From Caulobacter sp. (lineage in GTDB: Bacteria > Pseudomonadota > Alphaproteobacteria > Caulobacterales > Caulobacteraceae), in the NCBI RefSeq assembly GCF_017744445.1, contig NZ_JAGIBH010000003.1, positions 124,001 to 188,000 on the forward strand: a stretch of DNA of 64,000 bases. The letters run 5' to 3'. The translations under genes were made by a program, and so were the position numbers. Below are positions 34,984-43,028 of the stretch, one piece after another; positions within the stretch are counted from its first letter, which is position 1; the number at the start of each line of letters is the position of its first letter. The notes under the pieces are model-generated. The model saw only the letters and a program-made list of their open reading frames with translations, did not search any database and was not told the DNA's origin.

Positions 34984-36306
34984 ATGAGCGAACAGCAGGC
35001 GACGGCGAAGGGGCAGGGCTCCGGCTATCGTTACGTGGTCCTGGCCATGCTGATCCTGGCCTACACCTTCAATTTCCTGGACCGGCAGATCCTCGGCATC
35101 CTGGCCAAGCCGATCAAGGAGGAGTTCGACCTCACCGACGCGCAGTTCGGCCTGATGGGCGGCCTGGCGTTCGCGCTGCTGTACACGACCCTGGCCATTC
35201 CGATCGCCTGGCTGGCCGACCGCTTCAGCCGCGTCTGGATCATGACTGCGGCGCTGACGCTGTGGAGCGGTTTCACCGCCCTGTGCGGTTTCGTCGGCAG
35301 CTTCAGCCACCTGTTCCTGGCCCGCATGGGCGTCGGCATCGGCGAGGCGGGCGGCGTCGCCCCGGCCTATTCCCTGATCTCTGACTATTTCCCCAGGCGC
35401 CAGCGCGCCCGGGCGCTGGCGGCCTACGCCTTCGGCATTCCACTGGGGACGGCGGCGGGCACGCTGGTCGGCGGCCTGCTGGCCGTCCACTACGGCTGGC
35501 GCATGGCCTTCATCGTGGTCGGCCTGCTGGGCGTGCTGCTCGCGCCGCTTTTCCGGCTGGTGGTGCGTGATCCGCCGCGCGGCGGCGCCGACCGCACACC
35601 CGACGCGCCGCCGGCCGCGCCCGCGCCGGCCGCGCCTCTCGGGCAGGTAGTCAGGCTGCTGGCCGCCAAGCCCAGCTTCTGGCTGCTGGCCCTGGGCGCG
35701 GCCTCCTCGTCGGTCTGCGGCTATGGCGTCGCCGCCTGGCTGCCGTCGTTCTTCATGCGCAGCCTGGGCCTGACCCTGGCCCAGACGGCCTGGTACTATT
35801 CCGGCATCGCCTTCCTGGGCGGCGTGATCGGCATCTGGATGGGCGGCGTGATGGCCGACCGTCTGGGCGCGAAGTCCAAGGCCGGCTATCCGCTGACCCC
35901 GGCGGTGGCCTTCCTGATCTCGGTGCCGTGTTTCCTGCTGGCCATGAACAGCGGGACGCTGGTCGGCGGGCTCGGCGGGCAAGCCTCGCTGGCCCTGGCC
36001 TTCGTGATTTTCCTGATCCCCACCGGGTTGAACCTGGCCTGGCTGGGGCCCATCACCGCGGCCGTGCAGCACCTGGCGCCAGCGCCGATGCGCACCACGA
36101 CCTCAGCGCTGTTCCTGCTGATCAACAACCTGCTGGGCATCGCCGTCGGCGTCTACTATTTCGGCGCTGTTTCGGACCTGCTGAAGCCGACCTTCGGCGC
36201 GGAGTCGCTGCGCTGGGCCATCTATACCGGCATGGGCTTCTACCTGCTGGCGGCGCTGCTGTTCTTCCTGGCCTCGCGACGGCTGGAACGCGACTGGGTC
36301 GAATAG
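34984..36306 (+). CDS. MFS transporter, spinster-like
   Basis: A ~440-residue, 12-helix permease. The start is the ATG at 34984 or the GTG directly before it. TM1 carries YTFNFLDRQILGILAKPIKE, a signature of the spinster-like branch found next to TonB receptors in Caulobacterales and sphingomonads. The MFS A-like loop between TM2 and TM3 is AWLADRFSRVWIM, and TM5 has the AYAFGIPLGTAAGTLVGG region. A Pro/Ala-rich central loop (DAPPAAPAPAAPLG) joins the two six-helix halves. Substrate is probably the ligand of the adjacent TonB receptor. Confidence 0.9.
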   Translation: MSEQQATAKGQGSGYRYVVLAMLILAYTFNFLDRQILGILAKPIKEEFDLTDAQFGLMGGLAFALLYTTLAIPIAWLADRFSRVWIMTAALTLWSGFTALCGFVGSFSHLFLARMGVGIGEAGGVAPAYSLISDYFPRRQRARALAAYAFGIPLGTAAGTLVGGLLAVHYGWRMAFIVVGLLGVLLAPLFRLVVRDPPRGGADRTPDAPPAAPAPAAPLGQVVRLLAAKPSFWLLALGAASSSVCGYGVAAWLPSFFMRSLGLTLAQTAWYYSGIAFLGGVIGIWMGGVMADRLGAKSKAGYPLTPAVAFLISVPCFLLAMNSGTLVGGLGGQASLALAFVIFLIPTGLNLAWLGPITAAVQHLAPAPMRTTTSALFLLINNLLGIAVGVYYFGAVSDLLKPTFGAESLRWAIYTGMGFYLLAALLFFLASRRLERDWVE

Positions 36307-36393
36307 CGAGCGACGGAACGTCGCAGGCTTTCCACGGCCACGGTTCGGTCAATTTCGGGTATCAAAGGGCGCGCAGAACGCGAGCGCCCACCA

Positions 36394-39300
36394 ATGACTC
36401 CAGACGACCGTCACATCTTTCACGATCCCACGGGCAAGCGTGAGCGGCGGGCCAAGCTGATCCTGGGCATTGTCGCCTCGGCCATCGCCGCGGTGGTGGC
36501 CGGCTTTGTGGCGACCCTGGCCTTCGCCCCGCATCTGCCTGATGCGCCGCTGAAGGATCCGCACATCCTGACGTCGCTGCACCAGGAGACGGCGCACAAG
36601 CTCAAGGCCTCGGCCAAGACCTGGCGCCGGGTGCCCCGTCCCAAGGGCGGAGCCGCCAACGACGCGGCGGCGCGGCCGCTCTCGGTCGGCTTCTATGTCT
36701 CGTGGGACGAGGACAGCCGCGAGTCCCTGCGCCGCAACATCGACAAGCTGGATGTGGTCTCGCCGCAGTGGGTGGCGATCAACGGCTCGCGCGGCGACAT
36801 CGACGTCACCGACGACCCGGAAGGCAGCGCCCGCATCGCCGCCGCCGCGAACAAGCCGGCCGTGCTGCCGCTGGTCCACAACTCGGCCAACGCCGCGTTC
36901 GACGGGCCGATGGCCGACGCCCTGCTGGCCAACCCGCTGGCCCGCGGCAAGCTGATCAGCAACCTGGTCACCCTGGCCGCCCAGCGCGGCTATGGCGGCT
37001 ATGTCTTCGACTTCGAGTCGCTGTCGGCCAAGGGCCTGGCCGCCTATCCGAAGTTCCTGGACGAGGCCCGCGCGGCCCTGAAGGACGCCGGCCGCGAAGT
37101 CTGGGTCACCGCCCCGTTCGACGAGGAGGGCTGGCCGCTCAAGCGTCTGCAGGCGTCGTCCGACACCCTGGTGCTGATGGCCTATGACCAGCACTACGCC
37201 CTGGGCGATCCGGGCCCCAACGCCGGTCAGGACTGGTACGAGAGCGAACTGGAAAAGCGCTTCGCGCACCTGGACCCCAGCCGCACCGTGCTGGCGCTCG
37301 GCGCCTACGGCTACGATTGGACGTTGAATAAGGACGGCAGCCGCGCCTCGGGCGCCCCCGCCACCTTCCACGAGGCCATGCGCAACGCCCAGGATTCCGG
37401 GGCGACCATCCGCATGGACGACGACGCGCTGAACCCGACCTACACCTATACGGACGACAATGGCGACGACCACGTCGTCTGGTTCATGGACGCGGTCACG
37501 CTGTTCAATGAGGTCAAGGTCTCCGACCCCTGGAAGCCGCGCGGCTATGGCCTGTGGCGGATGGGCATGGAGGATCCGGGCGTCTGGTCGGTGCTGGGCA
37601 AGCCCTATGGCCAGGCCTCGGCGGCGGGGCTGACGACGCTGTCGAACGGGCAGGGCGTCGACTTCGACGGCGGCGGCGAGGTGCTGCGTATCGCGGCCCT
37701 GCCGACGCCCGGCAAGCGCTCTCTGGAGTTTGACCCCGACACGGGACTGGTCTCGGGCCAAACCTACGACGTCATTCCGTCCAGCTATGTCATCGAGCGC
37801 TATGGCCAGAAGAAGGGGCTGGTGGCCCTGACCTTCGACGACGGCCCCGACGGCCGCTGGACGCCGAAGATCCTGGACATCCTCAAGCAGAAGAAGGCTC
37901 CGGCCACCTTCTTCGTCATCGGCCAGAACATGCAACGCCGCCCCGACCTGGTGCAGCGCGAGGTGGACGAGGGCCACGACGTGGGCGGTCACAGCTGGAC
38001 CCACCCCAACATCGCCGAGACGCCGCTGCCCCAGGTGCAGGTCGAGCTGAACGCCACCCAGCGTCTGTTCGAGGTGATCACCGGCCGCTCGATGCGCCTG
38101 TTCCGCCCGCCGTTCTTCGGCGACGCCGAGCCGTCGACCCCGCATGAGGTGGCGCCGCTCGTGATCGCCCAGACCCTGGGCTACATGACCGTGGGCCTGC
38201 GCATCGACCCCGACGACTGGCAGAAGCCGACCAAGCAGCAGATCATCGACCGCGTCCTGGACCGACTGGATAACCCCGGGAACAACCCCGGCCAGGTGGT
38301 GCTGCTGCACGACGCCGGCGGCGATCGCAGCCGCACCGTGGCGGCCTTGCCCGAGCTGATCGACCAGATCCGCGCGCGCGGCTATCGCCTGGTCACGGTC
38401 GGCGAGCTGGCTGGCATGACGCCGCAACAGGTCATGCCGCCGACTTCGCGCACGGGCCTGGACCTGGCTGTCGACCGGCTGGGCTTCGACTTCTTCCGCT
38501 GGACGCAGGCGGTCATGACCTTCCTGTTCCTGTCGGCCATCTTCCTGGGCGTCGCGCGGCTGGTGTTCCTGGCCAGCCTGGCTCTGGTCCACCGCTTCTG
38601 GACGCATGAAGAGCCGGCCGATCTGGACAGTGACAACGGTCCGCTGGTCTCGGTGCTGATCCCCTGCTTCAACGAAGAGAAGGTGATCGCCGCCTCGATC
38701 GCGCGGATCCTGGAAAGCGACTGGAAGAACCTGGAAGTGCTGGTCCTGGACGACGGCTCCAAGGACCGCACGGCCGACGAGGTTCGCGACCACTTCGCCA
38801 ATGATCCGCGCGTGACGCTGCTGAGCTTCGAAAACGGCGGCAAGGCGCGGGCGGTCAATCGCGGTCTGGCCGTCGCCAAGGGCGAGTTCGTGGTGGCCCT
38901 GGACGCCGACACCCTGTTCCCGCCCTCGACCATCGGCCGCCTGGCGCGCTGGTTCCAGGATCCGGACGTCGGGGCCGTGGCCGGCAACGCCATCGTCGGC
39001 AATCGCCTGAACATCGTCACCCGCTGGCAGGCGCTGGAATACGTCACCGCTCAGAACCTGGAACGCCGGGCGCTGTCGGCCCTGGGCGCGGTGACCGTGG
39101 TGCCGGGCGCGGTCGGGGCCTGGCGCAAGAGCGTGCTGGACGACCTGGGCGGCTATCCGGCCGACACCCTGGCCGAGGACCAGGACCTGACCATCGCCTG
39201 CCAGCGCGCCGGCTGGAAGGTCGCCTTCGACCCCGAGGCCCGTGCCTATACCGAGGCCCCGGACACGGTCGGCGGCCTGCTCAAGCAGCGCTTCCGCTGG

Positions 39301-39762
39301 TCGTTCGGCACGTTGCAATGCGTGTGGAAGCACCGCAAGGCGATGTTCAACAGCAAGACTCCGGTGCTGGGCTTCGTGGCCCTGCCGCAGATCTGGCTGT
39401 TCCAGATCATCCTGGCCGTGGCCGCGCCGCTGGTCGACCTGGCGGTGGTCTGGAGCCTGGTCAGCGGCCTATACGCCGCCATCGCCCACCCGGTGGAGTG
39501 GCGTCCCGACGACATGCTGCTGGGCCTGACCTACTGGGCGATCTTCATCGCCGTGGACCTGTCGGCCGGCGCCCTGGGCATGGCCCTGGAGAAGCGCGCG
39601 CCGTGGGCGGACCTGCCGTTCTTGCCGGTGCAGCGGTTCGGCTACCGCCAGCTGATGTACTATGTGGTGGTCAAGTCGGTGGTCACCGCCATCCGCGGCG
39701 GCCGGGTCGGCTGGGGCAAGCTGGAGCGGCGAGCCTCGGCGTCGGTTTCGCCAAAGGGTTGA
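36394..39762 (+). CDS. Three-domain polysaccharide enzyme: GH18-like, NodB deacetylase and GT2 synthase
   Basis: A 1122-residue membrane protein. A TM helix at ~21-43 is followed by a GH18-like domain (~95-405) with GGYVFDFESL at 201-210; the last Asp and Glu of the DxxDxDxE chitinase motif are kept. Residues ~474-690 are a NodB deacetylase: TFDDGPD (480-486), HSWTH (533-537), RPPF (571-574), LLHD (637-640), all metal or catalytic motifs. After TM 702-735 comes a processive GT2 (~750-975) with DDGS (786-789), DADT (837-840), EDQD (928-931) and QRFRW (965-969), then C-terminal TM helices. It probably makes and trims a beta-linked GlcNAc-type exopolysaccharide, combining roles split in PgaB/PgaC. 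Confidence 0.9.
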   Translation: MTPDDRHIFHDPTGKRERRAKLILGIVASAIAAVVAGFVATLAFAPHLPDAPLKDPHILTSLHQETAHKLKASAKTWRRVPRPKGGAANDAAARPLSVGFYVSWDEDSRESLRRNIDKLDVVSPQWVAINGSRGDIDVTDDPEGSARIAAAANKPAVLPLVHNSANAAFDGPMADALLANPLARGKLISNLVTLAAQRGYGGYVFDFESLSAKGLAAYPKFLDEARAALKDAGREVWVTAPFDEEGWPLKRLQASSDTLVLMAYDQHYALGDPGPNAGQDWYESELEKRFAHLDPSRTVLALGAYGYDWTLNKDGSRASGAPATFHEAMRNAQDSGATIRMDDDALNPTYTYTDDNGDDHVVWFMDAVTLFNEVKVSDPWKPRGYGLWRMGMEDPGVWSVLGKPYGQASAAGLTTLSNGQGVDFDGGGEVLRIAALPTPGKRSLEFDPDTGLVSGQTYDVIPSSYVIERYGQKKGLVALTFDDGPDGRWTPKILDILKQKKAPATFFVIGQNMQRRPDLVQREVDEGHDVGGHSWTHPNIAETPLPQVQVELNATQRLFEVITGRSMRLFRPPFFGDAEPSTPHEVAPLVIAQTLGYMTVGLRIDPDDWQKPTKQQIIDRVLDRLDNPGNNPGQVVLLHDAGGDRSRTVAALPELIDQIRARGYRLVTVGELAGMTPQQVMPPTSRTGLDLAVDRLGFDFFRWTQAVMTFLFLSAIFLGVARLVFLASLALVHRFWTHEEPADLDSDNGPLVSVLIPCFNEEKVIAASIARILESDWKNLEVLVLDDGSKDRTADEVRDHFANDPRVTLLSFENGGKARAVNRGLAVAKGEFVVALDADTLFPPSTIGRLARWFQDPDVGAVAGNAIVGNRLNIVTRWQALEYVTAQNLERRALSALGAVTVVPGAVGAWRKSVLDDLGGYPADTLAEDQDLTIACQRAGWKVAFDPEARAYTEAPDTVGGLLKQRFRWSFGTLQCVWKHRKAMFNSKTPVLGFVALPQIWLFQIILAVAAPLVDLAVVWSLVSGLYAAIAHPVEWRPDDMLLGLTYWAIFIAVDLSAGALGMALEKRAPWADLPFLPVQRFGYRQLMYYVVVKSVVTAIRGGRVGWGKLERRASASVSPKG

Positions 39763-39826
39763 GATAACGCCGATCTGTGGCAAGCTCCGCCGCGTCGACC
39801 AGCCGACGCTCGGGGGGGAGCTTGTC

Positions 39827-40540
39827 ATGAAGACCGTCGCCATTGGCCTTGCCGCCGCCATCAGCCTGACTTTGGCCGCGCCAGCCTTCGCGGATGCGCC
39901 GATCACCAAGACGACCGAGAAGGTCAAGGTGGGCATGAAGAAAGGCAAGAGCCTCTTCAAGCCCATCGTCACGCTCGCCGAGTACGAAGCCGCCAGAGGC
40001 ATCGCCAAGCGCAGCAGCAACAGCATCACCGGCTTTGGCGGCAGCACCAAGTCGAGCATCAAGTTCGAGTTCACCGGCCCGAGCCTGGGGCCCGTCGCGG
40101 TCTCGTGCGGCGGCGGCCAGGGCAAGAAGAAGATTCTCGGCATCACCTACAAGACCGAGAAGCTGCAATATGTCTGCACCCTCTCGGGACCCGGGGCGGG
40201 CGACGACGCCGACTTCACCCTGGTGTTCGCCCAGGGCGGCTCGCTGTTGAAGGCCCTCCAGCAGCCGCAGCGCACCGGCGAATTGCGGTTCGGCGGCGTC
40301 ACTCTGCGGGCGCGCACCGAGCAGGTCGGCAACGTGCCGATCGGCGGCGGCAAGGTGCTGGGCTATATCTACAGCCAGGATGGCGTGGATGTGGGCGCCC
40401 TGGACCTGTCGGGCGACGGCATCACCCTGACGGCCCCCAGCGTGGCGTATCTTCCGGCGAAAGGCGCGAAGACTCGCGACGCCGCCGCGATGCTGTCGTT
40501 CATCCTGTTCTTGTTCGACGATCCCGGTCATCAGTTCTGA
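39827..40540 (+). CDS. Secreted protein of unknown function
   Basis: A 237-residue protein from ATG 39827 after a GGGGGGAG site. A clear signal peptide ends at APAFA (about residue 22). The mature part starts DAPITKTTEKVKVGMKKGKS, has a basic then beta-rich composition, two cysteines (VSCGGG and YVCTLSG) that could form a disulfide, and ends in FILFLFDDPGHQF. I do not recognise a domain. It follows the polysaccharide enzyme by 64 bases on the same strand, so a role at the envelope is possible but not shown. Confidence 0.75.
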   Translation: MKTVAIGLAAAISLTLAAPAFADAPITKTTEKVKVGMKKGKSLFKPIVTLAEYEAARGIAKRSSNSITGFGGSTKSSIKFEFTGPSLGPVAVSCGGGQGKKKILGITYKTEKLQYVCTLSGPGAGDDADFTLVFAQGGSLLKALQQPQRTGELRFGGVTLRARTEQVGNVPIGGGKVLGYIYSQDGVDVGALDLSGDGITLTAPSVAYLPAKGAKTRDAAAMLSFILFLFDDPGHQF

Positions 40541-40619
40541 CACCGGTGGACAGCCGTTCACGGACAAAAATGGTGTGACCGGTAACAGTTCCGCCGGGTC
40601 AAGGGTTTCCCTTGCCGGG

Positions 40620-40650
40620 CGCGCCTAAACGCGTGGCGCCCCTGTCCTTT
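40620..40650 (+). terminator. Possible terminator before sucC
   Basis: A GGGCGC...GCGCCC hairpin with a central CTAAACGCG loop followed by CTGTCCTTTC lies in the 226-base gap between the secreted-protein gene and sucC. The T-run is imperfect. Confidence 0.4.
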
Positions 40651-40696
40651 CGGACAATATAAGCACGCAAGCCTTCACCTTATCGTCGTCACGCGG

Positions 40697-40725
40697 TTGC
40701 GCCTGCGAAATAGCGCTCCTATAAC
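40697..40725 (+). promoter_or_regulatory. Sigma-70-like promoter of sucC
   Basis: TTGCGC (40697-40702) and TATAAC (40720-40725) are separated by 17 bases. The predicted leader to the sucC ATG is about 35 bases. Confidence 0.6.
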
Positions 40726-40766
40726 CCGGCCACATTTCAGAAAGCCGTCGTCGAGACCGGGCCCTC

Positions 40767-41966
40767 ATGAACATCCACGAACATCAAGCCAAAGCCGTAC
40801 TCGCCGAGTTCGGCGCCCCCGTGCCGCGCGGCTTCGCCGCCTTCACGCCGGACGAAGCCGCCGCCGCCGCTGAAAAGCTGGGCACGCCGGTCTTCGTCGT
40901 GAAGAGCCAGATCCACGCCGGTGGCCGTGGCAAGGGCAAGTTCGAGGGCCTGGGCCCCGACGCCAAGGGCGGCGTCCGCGTCGTCAAGTCGGTCGAAGAG
41001 GTCCGCCTCAACGCCGAGGAAATGCTCGGCCGCGTGCTGGTGACCCACCAGACCGGCCCCAAGGGCAAGCAGGTCAACCGCCTCTACATCGAAGAAGGCG
41101 CGGCGATCGCCAAGGAATTCTACCTGTCGCTGCTGGTTGACCGCGCTTCGAGCAAGGTCTCGGTGGTCGCTTCGACCGAAGGCGGCATGGATATCGAAGA
41201 CGTCGCGCACTCGACGCCCGAGAAGATCCATACCTTCACCATCGACCCGGCGACCGGCGTGTGGCCGACCCACACCCGCGCCCTGGCCAAGGCTCTGGGC
41301 CTGACCGGCGCCCTGGCCAAGGAAGCCGCCTCGCTGCTGAACCAGCTGTATACGGCGTTCATGGCCAAGGACATGGCCATGCTCGAGATCAACCCGCTGA
41401 TCGTCACCGCTGACGATCACCTGCGCGTCCTCGACGCCAAGCTGTCGTTCGATGGCAACAGCTTGTTCCGTCACCCGGACATCAAGGCGCTGCGCGACGA
41501 GAGCGAAGAAGACCCCAAGGAAATCGAAGCCTCGAAGTACGACCTGGCCTACATCGCCCTGGACGGCGAAATCGGCTGCATGGTCAACGGCGCTGGCCTG
41601 GCCATGGCCACCATGGACATCATCAAGCTGTACGGCGCCGAGCCGGCCAACTTCCTGGATGTCGGCGGCGGCGCTTCGAAGGAGAAGGTCACCGCGGCCT
41701 TCAAGATCATCACCGCCGATCCGGCCGTGAAGGGCATCCTGGTCAACATCTTCGGCGGCATCATGCGCTGCGACATCATCGCGGAAGGCGTCATCGCCGC
41801 CGTGAAGGAAGTCGGTCTCCAGGTTCCGCTGGTCGTCCGTCTGGAAGGCACCAACGTCGAACTCGGCAAGAAAATCATCTCGGAAAGCGGCCTGAACGTC
41901 ATCGCCGCCAACGATCTGTCTGACGGCGCCGAGAAGATCGTCGCCGCTGTGAAGGGCGCCCGTTAA
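40767..41966 (+). CDS. sucC: Succinyl-CoA synthetase (ADP-forming) beta subunit
   Basis: A 399-residue TCA enzyme subunit. The start [20 protein letters not shown] is diagnostic. The ATP-grasp nucleotide domain includes [15 protein letters not shown], and the C-terminal CoA-ligase domain has [18 protein letters not shown] and [18 protein letters not shown], the beta-subunit power-helix region. With SucD it converts succinyl-CoA, phosphate and ADP to succinate, CoA and ATP in the cytoplasm. Length fits the family. Its stop overlaps the sucD start by one base (TAATG), which couples the two subunits. Confidence 0.98.
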   Translation: MNIHEHQAKAVLAEFGAPVPRGFAAFTPDEAAAAAEKLGTPVFVVKSQIHAGGRGKGKFEGLGPDAKGGVRVVKSVEEVRLNAEEMLGRVLVTHQTGPKGKQVNRLYIEEGAAIAKEFYLSLLVDRASSKVSVVASTEGGMDIEDVAHSTPEKIHTFTIDPATGVWPTHTRALAKALGLTGALAKEAASLLNQLYTAFMAKDMAMLEINPLIVTADDHLRVLDAKLSFDGNSLFRHPDIKALRDESEEDPKEIEASKYDLAYIALDGEIGCMVNGAGLAMATMDIIKLYGAEPANFLDVGGGASKEKVTAAFKIITADPAVKGILVNIFGGIMRCDIIAEGVIAAVKEVGLQVPLVVRLEGTNVELGKKIISESGLNVIAANDLSDGAEKIVAAVKGAR

Positions 41967-42850
41967 TGTCGGTTCTGATCGGTTCGCACACCAAGGTCAT
42001 CTGCCAGGGCATCACCGGCGCTCAAGGCACCTTCCACACCGAACAAGCCATCGCGTACGGCACGCAGATGGTCGGCGGCGTGACCCCCGGCAAGGGCGGT
42101 CAAACCCACATCGGCCTGCCGGTGTTCGACACCGTCGCCGAAGCCAAGGACCGCACCGGCGCCGACGCCTCGGTGATCTACGTCCCGCCGCCCTTCGCGG
42201 CCGACTCGATCCTGGAAGCCATCGAAGCCGAGATCCCGCTGATCATCTGCATCACCGAAGGCATCCCGGTGCTGGACATGGTCAAGGTGAAGAAGGCCCT
42301 GGCCGGTTCGCGTTCGCGCCTGATCGGCCCGAACTGCCCGGGCGTCCTGACGCCCAACCAGTGCAAGATCGGCATCATGCCGGGCAGCATCTTCTCGGAA
42401 GGCTCGGTCGGCGTCGTGTCGCGTTCGGGCACCCTGACCTATGAAGCCGTGTTCCAGACCACTAACGCTGGCCTGGGCCAGACGACGGCTGTCGGCATCG
42501 GCGGCGACCCGGTCAAGGGCACCGAGTTCATCGACGTCCTCGAACTGTTCCTGGCCGACGAAGCCACCAAGTCGATCGTCATGATCGGTGAAATTGGCGG
42601 CTCGGCCGAAGAAGAAGCGGCTCAGTTCCTGAAGGACGAAGCCAAGCGTGGTCGCAAGAAGCCCATGGTCGGCTTCATCGCCGGCCGCACGGCTCCTCCC
42701 GGCCGCCACATGGGCCACGCCGGCGCCATCGTTTCGGGCGGCAAGGGCGGCGCCGAGGACAAGATCGCGGCGATGGAAGAAGCGGGCATCCGCGTCTCGC
42801 CTTCGCCGGCCAAGCTGGGTGAAACCCTGCTTGAAGTCCTGAAGGGCTAA
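41966..42850 (+). CDS. sucD: Succinyl-CoA synthetase (ADP-forming) alpha subunit
   Basis: A 294-residue subunit. The N-terminal CoA-binding domain has [20 protein letters not shown] and [19 protein letters not shown]. The phosphorylated active-site histidine lies in [17 protein letters not shown] near residue 251. [20 protein letters not shown] is another family signature. The gene overlaps sucC by one base and is followed by a 178-base gap with strong hairpins before sucA. Confidence 0.98.
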   Translation: MSVLIGSHTKVICQGITGAQGTFHTEQAIAYGTQMVGGVTPGKGGQTHIGLPVFDTVAEAKDRTGADASVIYVPPPFAADSILEAIEAEIPLIICITEGIPVLDMVKVKKALAGSRSRLIGPNCPGVLTPNQCKIGIMPGSIFSEGSVGVVSRSGTLTYEAVFQTTNAGLGQTTAVGIGGDPVKGTEFIDVLELFLADEATKSIVMIGEIGGSAEEEAAQFLKDEAKRGRKKPMVGFIAGRTAPPGRHMGHAGAIVSGGKGGAEDKIAAMEEAGIRVSPSPAKLGETLLEVLKG

Positions 42851-42865
42851 AAGAAGATACCGAAA

Positions 42866-42935
42866 CCCCGCCTCGCGCGGGGCCCAGGTTTTTTGCGACC
42901 GCCAGTCGACGATCCGAAAAAATCACCTGGGCCCC
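42866..42935 (+). promoter_or_regulatory. Nested hairpins between sucD and sucA, likely terminator or attenuator
   Basis: A short stem CCCCGC/GCGGGG at 42866-42882 is followed by CCCAGG and a T6 run. A larger inverted repeat pairs GGGGCCCAGGT (42879-42889) with ACCTGGGCCCC (42925-42935), extended inward by the T6 and A6 runs. The two structures share GGGG and so exclude each other. Confidence 0.7.
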
Positions 42936-43028
42936 GCCAACGCGACGGGCGCCCGGGTGATTGAGAGACTATATTTACGGGCTGTGCGGTAGCGCTCCCG
43001 TAGAGCACCGGATCGAAGGCATAGAACG

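Noticed and set aside
32506..36072. A 1188-codon open frame on the minus strand over the TonB receptor and MFS genes
   Set aside because: The opposite strand has full receptor and transporter motifs with signal peptide and start sites. The antisense frame has none.
36349..39333. A ~1000-codon antisense frame over the polysaccharide enzyme
   Set aside because: All catalytic motifs are on the plus strand; this frame is compositional shadow.
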